A stretch of DNA of 64,000 bases from Ectorhizobium quercum (GTDB lineage: Bacteria > Pseudomonadota > Alphaproteobacteria > Rhizobiales > Rhizobiaceae): positions 930,001 through 994,000 of the forward strand of contig NZ_JANFPI010000001.1 in NCBI RefSeq assembly GCF_026552795.1, given 5' to 3'. The first letter of the stretch is position 1, and each line of letters starts with the position of its first letter. The position numbers and the translations under genes are program-made. The notes beneath the pieces are model-generated. The model ran no database searches. It had not been told where the DNA came from and was given only the letters and a program-made list of their open reading frames with translations. Shown one piece after another: positions 1-9,495 of this stretch.

Positions 1-2175
1 TGGACAACCACGCCCTGGACCATCCCCGGCAACCGCGCCATCGCCTTTTCGTCGCGCTATCCCTACGGCCTCTACGAGGTCGAGAGCGCCGTCAACGATT
101 TCGGCCCGCAGCCGGGCGAGAAGCTGATCTTCGCCACCCGCCTTGCCGACGAATGCGCCGCCAAGGCCAAGGTGACGCTGAAATTCCTCCGTGATGTCGA
201 TCCGGCGGAACTGTCCTCGCTCGTCACCGCCCATCCGCTCGCCACCCTCGGCTACGATTTCCCCGTGCCGTTGCTCGATGGCGACCATGTGACCGACGAT
301 GCCGGCACGGGCTTCGTCCACACCGCGCCGGGCCACGGCCGCGAGGACTTCGATGCGTGGATGGATGCCGCGCCGAAGCTGCGCGCCGCCGGCATCGACA
401 CGAAGATCCCCTTCACCGTCGACGATGCCGGCTTCTACACCAAGGATGCGCCCGGCTTCGACGGCGCGCGTGTCATGGACGACAACGGCAAGAAGGGCGA
501 TGCCAACGAGCGGGTGATCAAGGCGCTGATCGCCGAGAACCACCTGTTCGCCCGCGGCCGCCTCAAGCACAGCTATCCGCATAGCTGGCGCTCGAAGAAG
601 CCGGTCATCTTCCGCAACACGCCGCAATGGTTCGTCTACATGGACAAGGAGCTTGGCGACGGCACGACGCTGCGCTCGCGCGCTCTGAAAGCCATCGACG
701 AAACGCGCTTCGTGCCCGCCGCCGGCCAGAACCGCCTGCGCACCATGATCGAGACGCGGCCCGACTGGGTTCTCTCGCGCCAGCGCGCCTGGGGCGTTCC
801 GATCGCCGTCTTCGTCGACGACAACGGCGAAATCCTCGTGGACGAGGCCGTCAACGCCCGCATCCTCGACGCCTTCGAGGCCGAGGGGGCCGATGCCTGG
901 TTCGCCGATGGCGCACGCGAGCGCTTCCTTGGAAGCCGCGCCAACGAAGACTGGAAGCAGGTTCGCGACATTCTCGACGTGTGGTTCGATTCGGGCTCCA
1001 CGCATTCCTTCACGCTGGAGGACCGCCCGGACCTCAAGTGGCCGGCCGACGTCTATCTCGAAGGGTCCGACCAGCATCGCGGCTGGTTCCATTCCTCCCT
1101 GCTCGAAAGCGCGGCCACGCGCGGCCGCGCGCCCTACGATGCCGTCATCACGCACGGTTTCACGATGGACGAGAAGGGCGAGAAGATGTCGAAGTCCAAG
1201 GGCAACGTCGTGTCGCCCCAGGACGTGATGAAGGAATCGGGCGCCGACATCCTGCGCCTGTGGGTCATGACCACGGATTACTGGGAAGACCAGCGTCTGG
1301 GCAAGACGATCATCCAGACCAACATCGACGCCTATCGCAAGCTGCGCAACACGATCCGCTGGATGCTCGGCACGCTGGCGCACGACAGGGGCGAGGACAT
1401 CGCCCATGCCGATCTGCCGGAACTCGAAAGGCTCATCCTGCATCGTCTGGCCGAACTGGACGTGCTGGTGCGCGAGGGCTACGACGCGTTCGACTTCAAG
1501 AGGATCGCCCGCGCGCTGATCGACTTCTCGAATGTCGAGCTGTCTGCCTTCTACTTCGATATCCGCAAGGATGCGCTTTATTGTGACGCGCCGTCGTCGC
1601 TGAAGCGGCGCTCGGCGCTGTTCGTCATCCGCAAGCTGTTCGAAAGCCTCGTCACCTGGCTTGCGCCGATGATCCCGTTCACCACGGAGGAAGCGTGGCT
1701 GTCGCGCCATCCGGATGCGGTTTCGGTCCACCTGGAGCAGTTCCCGGCCATTCCGTCCGAATGGCTGGACCCGGCGCTGGCCGAAAAGTGGGAAAAGATC
1801 CGCAAGGTCCGCTCGGTCGTCACCGGCGCGCTCGAGATCGAGCGCAAGGACAAGCGCATCGGCTCCTCGCTGGAGGCCGCGCCGGTCGTCCATGTCGCCG
1901 ACAAGGCGCTTCTGGCCGCGCTGGAGGGTCAGGACTTCGCGGAAATCTGCATCACCTCGGCAATCGCCGTGACCGGCGACGAAGGCCCGGCGGACGCCTT
2001 CCGGCTTGCGGAGGTGACGGGCGTTTCCGTCGAGCCGAAGCTGGCGGAAGGCACTAAATGCGCCCGCTCGTGGAAGATCACCTCGGATGTCGGCTCCGAT
2101 CCGGAGTTCCCGGATGTTTCCGCGCGCGACGCGGCGGCGCTGCGCGAACTGAAGGCGCTCGGCGTCGCGATCTGA
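1..2175 (+). CDS. ileS: Isoleucyl-tRNA synthetase, 5' end cut off by the window
   Basis: This is the C-terminal 724 residues of isoleucyl-tRNA synthetase, the cytoplasmic class I enzyme that charges tRNA-Ile. The open frame runs in from base 1 with the conserved [11 protein letters not shown] segment that marks the start of the editing (CP1) domain, so about 250 N-terminal residues, including the HIGH motif, lie outside the window. The KMSKS loop is at bases 1183-1197, followed by the helical anticodon-binding domain. The C-terminal end keeps KCARSW but lacks the paired cysteines of the zinc-binding tail found in the E. coli enzyme. An internal GTG at 172 is not a credible start because homology continues upstream of it. 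Identification is certain. Confidence 0.98.
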   Translation, partial: WTTTPWTIPGNRAIAFSSRYPYGLYEVESAVNDFGPQPGEKLIFATRLADECAAKAKVTLKFLRDVDPAELSSLVTAHPLATLGYDFPVPLLDGDHVTDDAGTGFVHTAPGHGREDFDAWMDAAPKLRAAGIDTKIPFTVDDAGFYTKDAPGFDGARVMDDNGKKGDANERVIKALIAENHLFARGRLKHSYPHSWRSKKPVIFRNTPQWFVYMDKELGDGTTLRSRALKAIDETRFVPAAGQNRLRTMIETRPDWVLSRQRAWGVPIAVFVDDNGEILVDEAVNARILDAFEAEGADAWFADGARERFLGSRANEDWKQVRDILDVWFDSGSTHSFTLEDRPDLKWPADVYLEGSDQHRGWFHSSLLESAATRGRAPYDAVITHGFTMDEKGEKMSKSKGNVVSPQDVMKESGADILRLWVMTTDYWEDQRLGKTIIQTNIDAYRKLRNTIRWMLGTLAHDRGEDIAHADLPELERLILHRLAELDVLVREGYDAFDFKRIARALIDFSNVELSAFYFDIRKDALYCDAPSSLKRRSALFVIRKLFESLVTWLAPMIPFTTEEAWLSRHPDAVSVHLEQFPAIPSEWLDPALAEKWEKIRKVRSVVTGALEIERKDKRIGSSLEAAPVVHVADKALLAALEGQDFAEICITSAIAVTGDEGPADAFRLAEVTGVSVEPKLAEGTKCARSWKITSDVGSDPEFPDVSARDAAALRELKALGVAI

Positions 2176-2198
2176 CCGGCTGTCTGGGCCGGATTGTG

Positions 2199-2230
2199 CC
2201 GGATGAATTGCACTTCGGTGCTTCATCCGG
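2199..2230 (+). terminator. Stem-loop after ileS, possible weak terminator
   Basis: CCGGATGAA (2199-2207) pairs with TTCATCCGG (2222-2230), and an inner GCAC/GTGC stem closes a TTCG tetraloop. The stem is 13 bp with a small bulge. No T-run follows, so it is either a Rho-assisted end or a 3' stabilising hairpin for the ileS message. Confidence 0.45.
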
Positions 2231-2320
2231 TACAACACCGCCTGAAATTGGCCGGAATTGCCGCGCAATGGAAAGACAAAAGGCTGTTCGGGCCGCATGA
2301 CGGTCGGCGGAAGGGGTTTC

Positions 2321-2953
2321 ATGAGCAAGACGCATATGTATCGGGTAAGCGCTTATGCGGCGGGCATCGCCTCTGCGTGCCTGGCGCTCGGCAGTTGCGC
2401 CAGCGGGCCGACCTACGGCACGGACAAGACCGCGACGGAGCAGCTTTTCTCGGATCTGGGTTCCGTCGTTGCGGTGAGCCGCAAGAGCGACGGGCCGGCG
2501 CCCAAATACACGCCGCGCCCCGGCCTCGTCACCCCGGCCCAGGGTTCTGCGCCGAATCTCGTCGCGCCGCAGACGGCCCTCAACGACCGGACCAACAATC
2601 CCGACTGGGTGGAATCGCCAGAGGAAACCCGCCGGCGTCTGGTGGCTGAGGCCGATGCCAATGCCGACAACCCGAACTACCGTTCGCCGTTGCTGGCCGG
2701 GCGCGGCCAGGCCGGCACGCTCACCGAGGAACAGCGCTGGCAGGCGTTCCGCAAGGCGAAGGCCGACGCCAGCCCTGCGGCCGGTCTCGAGCGCCGCCGC
2801 TACCTGAGCGATCCGCCCCCGACCTATCGCCAGCCCGCCGAGACGGCGAGCATCGACGATCTGGGCGTGCCCGAGACCCAGAAGGAAAAGCGCCGCCTGA
2901 AGGAAGCGCAGTCCGGCGAGAAAAGTACGAGCTGGTGGAACCCCTTCCGCTGA
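2321..2953 (+). CDS. Small lipoprotein of unknown function
   Basis: A 210-residue protein with a clear lipoprotein signal: a short positive N-terminus, a hydrophobic stretch and the lipobox LGSC about 26 residues in, so the mature protein should be lipid-anchored in the envelope. The remainder is hydrophilic, rich in Pro, Arg and Ala, with no domain I recognise, and ends in a Lys/Trp-containing tail. The ATG at 2321 is chosen over the in-frame one at 2258 because GGCGGAAGGGG lies just upstream and it places the signal peptide at the N-terminus. It stands alone between ileS (145 bases upstream) and the convergent tadA. The lipoprotein call is firm; the function is unknown. Confidence 0.85.
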   Translation: MSKTHMYRVSAYAAGIASACLALGSCASGPTYGTDKTATEQLFSDLGSVVAVSRKSDGPAPKYTPRPGLVTPAQGSAPNLVAPQTALNDRTNNPDWVESPEETRRRLVAEADANADNPNYRSPLLAGRGQAGTLTEEQRWQAFRKAKADASPAAGLERRRYLSDPPPTYRQPAETASIDDLGVPETQKEKRRLKEAQSGEKSTSWWNPFR

Positions 2954-2978
2954 GTTCCCTTTCGCGGTCGGAAATGCT

Positions 2979-3428
2979 TTAGCGCCTGTTCCTGAAAAAA
3001 TCGGTGAGGATCTGCGCCGCCGCCGTTTCGGCTATGCCGGAATAGACCTCCGGCGCGTGATGGCAGGTCGGTTGCGCATAGAAACGTCCGCCGTGATCGA
3101 CCCCGCCGCCCTTCGGATCGGCGGCGCCGTAATAGAGACGGCGGATGCGGGCGAAGGAAATCGCCGCCGCGCACATCGCGCAGGGCTCCAGCGTCACATA
3201 GAGATCGGCGCCGGTCAGCCGCTCCTGTCCGAGTCGCGCCGATGCTGCGCGGATCGCCAGGATTTCGGCATGGGCGGTGATGTCGGCAAGCTCGCGGGTG
3301 CGGTTTCCGGCCCGCGCCACGATTTCGCCGTCGAGCGCGATCACGGCCCCCACCGGCACCTCGCCTCGGCGGGCGGCGGCTTCCGCCTCTTCAAGGGCGA
3401 CGGCCATGTAGCGATTTTGAGCGGCCAT
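2979..3428 (-). CDS. tadA: tRNA-specific adenosine deaminase TadA
   Basis: A 149-residue zinc-dependent deaminase that converts adenosine to inosine at the wobble position of tRNA-Arg(ACG). The cytidine-deaminase-like fold is shown by HAE (His53, Glu55: a zinc ligand and the proton shuttle) and PCAMC (Cys82, Cys85: the other zinc ligands). The length is normal for the family. The gene is divergent from the pseudouridine synthase at 3564 and convergent with the lipoprotein gene. RNA modification genes on both sides of the 3429-3563 gap (tadA, the RsuA/RluB-type gene and rsmD) form a small functional neighbourhood. Confidence 0.95.
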   Translation of the reverse strand: MAAQNRYMAVALEEAEAAARRGEVPVGAVIALDGEIVARAGNRTRELADITAHAEILAIRAASARLGQERLTGADLYVTLEPCAMCAAAISFARIRRLYYGAADPKGGGVDHGGRFYAQPTCHHAPEVYSGIAETAAAQILTDFFRNRR

Positions 3429-3477
3429 GCGGCAATTCCTCTGATAAACCCTCTTAACCCCGGACGCCTCACCTGAT

Positions 3478-3512
3478 AGAGCATGTTTCCAAAAAGTGCG
3501 ATGCGGTTTCTG
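3478..3512. repeat. Partial copy of a rhizobial-type intergenic repeat
   Basis: The stretch GAGCATGTTTCC followed by AAAAAGTGCGATGCGGTTT matches, with a few changes, the first half of the element at 27486-27589 (GAGCAATTCC, then AAAAGTGTGAAGCGGTTTT). It lies in the tadA/rluB gap, just before the rluB start. Only the first palindrome's left part is recognisable, so it is probably a decayed fragment. Confidence 0.6.
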
Positions 3513-3563
3513 GCGTGGACGATCCTGTCCGGCCGGCCTTCGCCAGCTTCAGGCAAACGGTAC

Positions 3564-5279
3564 ATGAGCTTCAACGACAAATCTGGAAAACCCGGTGGAA
3601 AACGCCCCGGCGGCAACAAGGCGTTCAAGGGCGGCGGCAGGGCGTCCGGCGGCAAGTTCGCCGGGGGCGGCGCTGGCAGGGACGGCAAGGACCGCTTCGC
3701 GGACAAGCCCGCCCGTGACAAGGCCCCGGCCAGGGCTCAGGACAAGGCCCCGGCCAAGGCCATTGCCGCAAAGGCGGCGAAGCCGGTCCGCGAGAAGGCG
3801 GTAGAGGCCGCACCGGGCGAACCGGAGCGCATTTCCAAGCTGCTCGCCCGCGCCGGCGTCGCCTCGCGCCGCGACGTCGAGCGGATGATCATGGAAGGCC
3901 GCGTCAGCGTCAACGGCAAGGTGCTGGACACGCCGGTGGTCAACGCCACCTTCGACGACACGATCGAGGTGGACGGCAAGGCCATCCGCGGCCCCGAGCG
4001 TACCCGGCTGTGGCTCTATCACAAGCCCTCCGGTCTGGTGACGACCAATTCCGATCCCGAAGGCCGCCCGACCGTGTTCGAGAACCTGCCGCCGGAACTG
4101 CCGCGGGTGCTGTCCGTCGGCCGGCTCGACATCAATACGGAAGGCCTGCTGCTGCTGACCAATGACGGCGGTCTCGCCCGCACGCTGGAACTGCCGAAGA
4201 ACGGCTGGCTTCGCCGCTATCGCGTGCGCGCCCACGGCAAGGTCGAGCAGGCCCAGCTCGACGCGCTGAAGGAAGGTGTGGCCGTCAACGGCGTGCTCTA
4301 TGGCGGCATCGAGGCGACGCTCGACCGCGTGCAGGGCGGCAATGTCTGGATCACGATGGCCTTCCGCGAAGGCAAGAACCGCGAGGTCAAGAACGTGCTC
4401 GGCTCGTTCGGGCTCGAGGTGAACCGTCTCATCCGCCTGTCCTACGGTCCGTTCCAGCTCGGCGACCTGCCGGAAGGCGCGGTGGTCGAGGTGCGCGGCC
4501 GCACGCTGCGCGACCAGCTCGGCCCGCGCCTCATCGAGGAATCGGGCGCGAATTTCGATGCGCCGATCTTCACCGTTTCCATCGATGACGACGAGGATGG
4601 CGAGGCGCCGGCCGCGCCGGCCCGCCGCGCCGACAGGCCGGATGCCAAGGCCGGGCCGCGCAAGGAGGGCAGGCCCTTCGAAAAAGACCGCGGCGGCAAG
4701 GGGCGCGACGACAGGGGAGCCGACAGGCCCGCCCGCGGCTTCGACAAGCCGCGCCGCGATTTCGACGACGACGGCGAGCGCCCGAAGCGCGCGAAACCCG
4801 GTTCGAGCCGCACGGCCAACATCTGGATGGCGCCCGGCGCCCGCCCGGTCGGCCCGAAGCAGGCGGCTCGGCCCGGCAAGTCGCGCCCGGAAGCCGCACC
4901 CTATCGCCCGGTTTCCGACAAGCCGTCTGTCGCCTCGACCATCCGTCGCTCCGGCGAGGAGAATGAATGGATCAGTGCCAGCGAGGCTCCTGCCGGCCGC
5001 GGGCGCGATGACGACAGGCCGTCCGGCCGCAAGGATGCCGGCGGAAAGCGCGGCTTTGCGGGCAAGCCGGCCCGTCCGGCCGGCGAGGGCCGCCCGGAAC
5101 GCGGTGAACGCGGCGAGAAGCCTTTCGCGGACAAGCCGCGCGGCGCGAAGTCCTTCGGCGGAAAACCGCGAGGAGACGGCGGCGGCAAGCCGTTTGGCGG
5201 AAAACCCCGCGGCGCCGGCGGCAGCAAGCCGTTCGCCGGCAAGGGCGGCAAGCCCGGCGGGCGAGGCAGGAAGGGGTAA
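3564..5279 (+). CDS. rluB: RsuA/RluB-family rRNA pseudouridine synthase with long basic tails
   Basis: Isomerises a uridine in ribosomal RNA. The 571-residue product has an N-terminal Lys/Gly/Ala-rich tail (about 1-87), an S4 RNA-binding domain (about 88-140, ISKLLARAGVASRR) and the RsuA-type catalytic domain with GRLDINTEGLLLLTNDG, in which Asp189 is the catalytic residue. A roughly 240-residue C-terminal tail of Arg/Gly/Lys/Pro/Asp repeats follows, containing many copies of GGKP and KPF. The catalytic core is of normal size; the tails double the protein. The ATG at 3564 is preferred because the region upstream is repeat sequence. It is followed after 6 bases by rsmD, so the two rRNA-modifying genes are probably co-transcribed. 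RluB versus another RsuA-family member is an inference. Confidence 0.9.
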   Translation: MSFNDKSGKPGGKRPGGNKAFKGGGRASGGKFAGGGAGRDGKDRFADKPARDKAPARAQDKAPAKAIAAKAAKPVREKAVEAAPGEPERISKLLARAGVASRRDVERMIMEGRVSVNGKVLDTPVVNATFDDTIEVDGKAIRGPERTRLWLYHKPSGLVTTNSDPEGRPTVFENLPPELPRVLSVGRLDINTEGLLLLTNDGGLARTLELPKNGWLRRYRVRAHGKVEQAQLDALKEGVAVNGVLYGGIEATLDRVQGGNVWITMAFREGKNREVKNVLGSFGLEVNRLIRLSYGPFQLGDLPEGAVVEVRGRTLRDQLGPRLIEESGANFDAPIFTVSIDDDEDGEAPAAPARRADRPDAKAGPRKEGRPFEKDRGGKGRDDRGADRPARGFDKPRRDFDDDGERPKRAKPGSSRTANIWMAPGARPVGPKQAARPGKSRPEAAPYRPVSDKPSVASTIRRSGEENEWISASEAPAGRGRDDDRPSGRKDAGGKRGFAGKPARPAGEGRPERGERGEKPFADKPRGAKSFGGKPRGDGGGKPFGGKPRGAGGSKPFAGKGGKPGGRGRKG

Positions 5280-5285
5280 GGCACA

Positions 5286-5846
5286 GTGCGGATCGTAGGT
5301 GGAGAATTCCGGGGGCGCACCCTGGCGACCCCGAAGTCCAGCGCCATCCGGCCGACCGTCGACCGGACGCGCGAAAGCCTGTTCAACATTCTCACCCACG
5401 CCTATCCGGAGGCCCTCGACGGCACGAGGATGATCGACGCTTTCGCCGGCACCGGCGCAGTGGGGCTGGAGGCGCTCTCGCGCGGCTGCCGCCATGCGCT
5501 GTTCGTGGAAAGCGGCGTCGAGGGCAGGGCGCTCCTGTGGGAGAATATCGATGCCTTCGGCCTGCACGGGCGCACCCGTATCCTGCGCCGCGACGCCACC
5601 CGCCTCGGCTCGCTGGGCAATCTGGAGCCGTTCCACCTGATGTTCGCCGATCCGCCCTATGGCAAGGGGCTGGGCGAGCAGGCGCTGCGCGCCGCCCATG
5701 AGGGCGGCTGGCTCGTGCCCGGCGCGCTCGCCATTCTCGAGGAGCGTGCCGATGTCGAGCCGCAGGTGTATAATGCCTTCCAGCGGCTCGAAACCCGCAC
5801 CTTCGGCGATACGAAAATGCATTTCTACCGCTATCAGCCGGCATGA
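5286..5846 (+). CDS. rsmD: 16S rRNA (guanine966-N2)-methyltransferase RsmD
   Basis: A 186-residue SAM-dependent methyltransferase that modifies G966 of 16S rRNA. Visible motifs are the N-terminal MRIVGGEFRGR, the SAM-binding DAFAGTGAVG (51-60) and the catalytic DPPYG (122-126). It starts at GTG 5286, six bases after the pseudouridine synthase stop and behind AAGGGGTAAG, and is followed 15 bases later by the patatin gene. Length is normal for the family. Confidence 0.95.
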   Translation: MRIVGGEFRGRTLATPKSSAIRPTVDRTRESLFNILTHAYPEALDGTRMIDAFAGTGAVGLEALSRGCRHALFVESGVEGRALLWENIDAFGLHGRTRILRRDATRLGSLGNLEPFHLMFADPPYGKGLGEQALRAAHEGGWLVPGALAILEERADVEPQVYNAFQRLETRTFGDTKMHFYRYQPA

Positions 5847-5861
5847 CGTGAAAGTCCGGGC

Positions 5862-6731
5862 ATGACGAACCAGAACCTGCCTGCTGTCGTTTCCTCCTCC
5901 ACCCCGACTATCGCCGTGGCCTTCGGCGGCGGCGGCGCGCGCGGGCTGGCCCACATTCATGTCATCGAGGTGCTCGACGAACTGGGGCTGAAACCCGTCG
6001 CCGTGGCGGGCGCGTCGATCGGCGCGATCATGGGCGCAGGCCTCGCCGCCGGCATGTCGGGCCGCGAGATCCGCGACTATGCGGTGGAGACGCTCGGCAA
6101 CAGCGGCCTGGTCTTCTCGAGGCTGTGGAGCATCCGGCCCGACAACATGCGCGATGCGCTGGGCGGTTTCCGGCTCGGCCAGTTCAATCTGGAACGGATT
6201 CTGAAAGCCTTCCTGCCGGAAGCGATCCCCGACGATTTCAAGGATCTCGTCCTGCCGCTGAAGATCGTCGCGACCGATTACTACGGCCAGTGCGGCACCC
6301 TGATCGAAACCGGCCCGCTGCGCCCGGCGATCGCCGCCTCGGCGGCGCTGCCGGCGCTGTTCATGCCCGTGCGCATCCACGGACGCGTGCTGATCGATGG
6401 CGGCATCTTCAACCCGATCCCCTACGAGCCGCTGATGGACGAGGCCGACATCGTCATCGGCGTCGACGTCGTCGGGGCGCCGGAGGGCGACGGCACCCAT
6501 GTGCCGAACCGCATCGACAGCCTGTTCGGCGCCAGCCAGTTGATGATGCAGGCGAATGTGGCCCTGAAGCTCAGGATCGCGCCGCCGCACATCTTCCTGC
6601 GCCCGCCCGTCAATCGGTTCAAGGTGCTGGATTTCCTCAAGGTCGAGGAAGTGCTGGAAGCCACCGCCAGCGTTCGCGACGAACTGAAGCGCGAACTGGA
6701 CCGGGTGATTGAGGCGCGCATCCGGGCGTGA
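5862..6731 (+). CDS. Patatin-like phospholipase family protein
   Basis: A 289-residue lipid acyl hydrolase of the RssA/patatin type. It carries the oxyanion-hole glycine loop GGGGARG (22-28), the nucleophile elbow GASIG with Ser52, and the DGG of the Ser-Asp dyad with Asp179. No signal peptide is seen, so it should act in the cytoplasm or at the inner membrane. It follows rsmD by 15 bases and may share its transcript. The substrate cannot be deduced; RssA-like proteins are often described only as predicted acylesterases. Confidence 0.9.
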   Translation: MTNQNLPAVVSSSTPTIAVAFGGGGARGLAHIHVIEVLDELGLKPVAVAGASIGAIMGAGLAAGMSGREIRDYAVETLGNSGLVFSRLWSIRPDNMRDALGGFRLGQFNLERILKAFLPEAIPDDFKDLVLPLKIVATDYYGQCGTLIETGPLRPAIAASAALPALFMPVRIHGRVLIDGGIFNPIPYEPLMDEADIVIGVDVVGAPEGDGTHVPNRIDSLFGASQLMMQANVALKLRIAPPHIFLRPPVNRFKVLDFLKVEEVLEATASVRDELKRELDRVIEARIRA

Positions 6732-6841
6732 GGCCGGCCTGTCACGTCAAAGTGTCGTGCCGTGCCGCACGATTGCCGGTTCCCCCGGCTTGATGACGCC
6801 GCCGTCCGGCAATAAATGAAAGAAAACGAAAGGCCGACGTG

Positions 6842-8188
6842 ATGACCGATACGATCAATGCCGCAACCCTGACCGACCGTGCCGGCGCGCTCGTCGAGCT
6901 TGCCCTGAAAGCCGGTGCGGACAAGGCGGACGCCGTTATCGTGCGGTCCCGCTCGACCGGCGTCACCGTTCGCCTCGGCAAGGTCGAGGGCACGGAATCG
7001 TCGGAAAGCGACGATTTCTCGTTGCGCGTCTTCGTCGGCAACCGGGTAGCGAGCGTTTCCGCCAATCCCGGCTTCGACCTGAAGGCGCTGGCCGAACGGG
7101 CCGTCGCGATGGCCAGGGTTTCGCCGGAAGATCCGTTCGCGACGCTTGCCGACGCGGCGGCACTCGCCCGCGATATCGCCGATCTCGATCTTTTCGACCC
7201 GACGGTGGTTTCCGCCGAGGAACTGACGGCCGCGGCGCTGGAGGCGGAAGCGGCCGCCCTTGCCGTCCAGGGCGTGGCCAACAGCGGCGGCGCCTCGGCC
7301 GGCGCCGGCATGGGCGGTCTCGTCCTCGTCACCTCGCACGGCTTTTCCGGCAGCTACATGGCCACGCGCTTCAGCCGTTCCGTCAGCGCCATCGCCGGCG
7401 AGGGCACCGGCATGGAGCGCGATTACGATTTCGATTCCAGCCTCTATTTCGGCGCCCTTCGGGGTGCCGCCGATATCGGCACGGTTGCCGGCGAGCGCGC
7501 GGTAAGACGCCTGAACCCGCAGCGTCCCGATACCGCCTCGGACGTCACGGTCGTCTTCGATCCGCGCGTGGCGCGCGGCTTCGTCGGCCATATCGCCGGG
7601 GCGATCAACGGCGCGGCGGTGGCCCGCAAGACCTCGTTCCTGCGCGACAGGATGGGCCAGCAGGTGCTGAAGAGCGGTCTTTCCATCACCGACGATCCGC
7701 AGATCCGGCGGGGTTCCTCCTCGCGCCCCTTCGACGGCGAGGGCGTGAAGGGCGAGAAGCTGACGATGATCGAGGACGGTGTGCTGAAGCACTGGTTCCT
7801 GTCGACCTCCACGGCCCGCGAGCTTGGCCTGACCACCAACGGGCGCGGCGTGCGCGGCGGCAATCAGGTCTCGCCCGGCTCCACCAACCTGGCGCTGGAG
7901 CCCGGCACGGTCTCGCCGCAGGACCTGATCCGTTCGGTCGGCAACGGCATCTATGTGACCGAACTGATCGGGCATGGCGTCGACATGATCACCGGCGAAT
8001 ACAGCCGCGGCGCCTCGGGCTTCCTGATCGAGAACGGCGAACTGACCGTTCCGGTTTCCGAAATCACCATCGCCTCGAACCTCAAGGACATGTTCATGCG
8101 GGTGACGCCGGCCGACGATATCGACCGGTCCTTCGGCGTCGCCTCGCCGACGCTTGCCATCGAGGGCATGACGCTGGCGGGCCGCTGA
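6842..8188 (+). CDS. pmbA: TldE/PmbA family metalloprotease-complex subunit
   Basis: A 448-residue member of the TldD/PmbA family. In E. coli, TldD and TldE (PmbA) form a zinc protease that trims modified peptides and degrades the CcdA antitoxin; PmbA is the partner without the metal site. The sequence has the family features across its length, including the C-terminal NQVSPGSTNLALEPG block and the GASGFLIENGE segment. No HExxxH metal motif is visible, which fits PmbA rather than TldD. The ATG at 6842 is favoured over GTG 6839 by the spacing to AAAGG. The next gene begins two bases after its stop, so the two form an operon. Confidence 0.92.
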   Translation: MTDTINAATLTDRAGALVELALKAGADKADAVIVRSRSTGVTVRLGKVEGTESSESDDFSLRVFVGNRVASVSANPGFDLKALAERAVAMARVSPEDPFATLADAAALARDIADLDLFDPTVVSAEELTAAALEAEAAALAVQGVANSGGASAGAGMGGLVLVTSHGFSGSYMATRFSRSVSAIAGEGTGMERDYDFDSSLYFGALRGAADIGTVAGERAVRRLNPQRPDTASDVTVVFDPRVARGFVGHIAGAINGAAVARKTSFLRDRMGQQVLKSGLSITDDPQIRRGSSSRPFDGEGVKGEKLTMIEDGVLKHWFLSTSTARELGLTTNGRGVRGGNQVSPGSTNLALEPGTVSPQDLIRSVGNGIYVTELIGHGVDMITGEYSRGASGFLIENGELTVPVSEITIASNLKDMFMRVTPADDIDRSFGVASPTLAIEGMTLAGR

Positions 8189-8190
8189 CG

Positions 8191-9009
8191 ATGGCCGGGA
8201 TGCGCCAGACGCCGGCGGAACCGTGGGCGGACGACCTTGAATTGCTGCGCGCGGCGGCACGCGAGGCAGGCCGCGCCGTCATGGGCTTTTTCCGCAACGA
8301 CCCGCACGTCTCCTGGAAGAACGGCGGGCGCTCGCCCGTGACCGAGGCCGATTTCGCCGCCAACCGCATTCTCGCCGACCGGCTGCGGCCGGCGCGGCCG
8401 GATTACGGCTGGCTTTCCGAGGAAAGCGACGACGACGCCTCGAGGCTCTCGCACGAAACGCTGTTCGTCATCGATCCGATCGACGGAACGCGGGCCTTCA
8501 TCGCCGGCGAGCCGACCTGGGTCGTCAGCGCTGCCGTCGTCCATCGCGGGCGGCCGGTCGCGGGCGTTCTCTATGCGCCGGTCATGGAGGAGGAGTTCAC
8601 GGCGGTGGCCGGCGGGCCGGCCCTCAGGAACGGCGCTGCCATTTCGGTCAATGCGGTGCGGCCGGACGGGCCGCTCCGGCTGGCCTGCGGCAAGGACATG
8701 CTCGGCCTTTTCGAAAGCGGCTTCGCCGCGCGGATCGAGCGTGCCCCGCACGTGCCTTCGCTCGCCTACCGGCTGGCGATGGTGGCCGACGGGCGGCTGG
8801 ACGCGACGCTCGTCAGGCCGGACGCCCAGGACTGGGATCTGGCGGCGGCGGAACTTGTGCTCGAGGCCGCCGGCGGCGCGCTTTGCGATTGCAACGGCGA
8901 GGCCATCGCCTACAATCGGCCCGACGTTTCCCACGGATTCCTCTGCGCCGCGGCAGCGCCATTGATCGGCCCTCTGCTGCGGCATTTTTCCTGGCCTCGC
9001 GAAGGTTGA
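8191..9009 (+). CDS. Inositol monophosphatase-family phosphatase, CysQ-like
   Basis: A 272-residue magnesium-dependent, lithium-sensitive type phosphatase. The metal-site motifs are SEES (Glu77/Glu78), DPIDGTR (Asp95, Asp98) and a C-terminal DWDLAAAE. Members near this sequence are usually annotated as 3'(2'),5'-bisphosphate nucleotidase CysQ, which removes PAP formed in sulfate assimilation, but inositol-phosphatase or histidinol-phosphatase activity cannot be excluded from motifs alone. It begins two bases after pmbA and precedes the DUF4170 gene. Confidence 0.85.
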   Translation: MAGMRQTPAEPWADDLELLRAAAREAGRAVMGFFRNDPHVSWKNGGRSPVTEADFAANRILADRLRPARPDYGWLSEESDDDASRLSHETLFVIDPIDGTRAFIAGEPTWVVSAAVVHRGRPVAGVLYAPVMEEEFTAVAGGPALRNGAAISVNAVRPDGPLRLACGKDMLGLFESGFAARIERAPHVPSLAYRLAMVADGRLDATLVRPDAQDWDLAAAELVLEAAGGALCDCNGEAIAYNRPDVSHGFLCAAAAPLIGPLLRHFSWPREG

Positions 9010-9069
9010 CGTTTGGCCCGGAATCCAGCAGATGAAAGAATGAAATCAGCCAATGGAAGAGACTGAGAG

Positions 9070-9306
9070 ATGACGCAAGGCGATAACAAGAAGCAACTGC
9101 TCCATCTGGTGTTCGGCGGCGAGCTGGAACATCTCGAAGAGGTCGAGTTCAAGGATCTCACCGCTCTCGACATCGTCGGAATCTTCCCGGATTACGCCAG
9201 CGCCCTGACCGCCTGGAAGGCCAAGGCGCAGCAGACGGTCGACAACGCGCACATGCGCTACTTCATCGTTCACATGCACAAGTTGCTGACGCCGGAAAAG
9301 AACTGA
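9070..9306 (+). CDS. DUF4170 family small protein
   Basis: A 78-residue acidic, soluble protein with the LVFGGELEHLE start and the YFIVHMHKLLTPE end typical of the alphaproteobacterial DUF4170 family. It has no signal peptide and no known catalytic motif. Its place immediately before the Kdo transferase gene waaA and lpxK is common in rhizobia and suggests a link to lipid A biogenesis, which is an inference from position only. Confidence 0.85.
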   Translation: MTQGDNKKQLLHLVFGGELEHLEEVEFKDLTALDIVGIFPDYASALTAWKAKAQQTVDNAHMRYFIVHMHKLLTPEKN

Positions 9307-9495
9307 CGTCACACGTCTGCGCAGCTTGCGCGCCGCTTCAATTTCGACGTATTCCGGGGGCATCAACATATGCTTTCCCGCGCACAGTTCAGATGGAGAG
9401 GAAAGGGATATTTCGGTGATGGCAGCGGCGCCTTTCCCGGTCGGCCGGACGGCATTGGAGCAGGCGGATCGCATCCGCCCCGGGAGAGGCCTGTG

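Noticed and set aside
3549..6590. A 1013-codon open frame on the minus strand opposite rluB, rsmD and the patatin gene
   Set aside because: Same reason: the plus-strand genes have clear motifs, while this frame is low-complexity and spans three unrelated genes.
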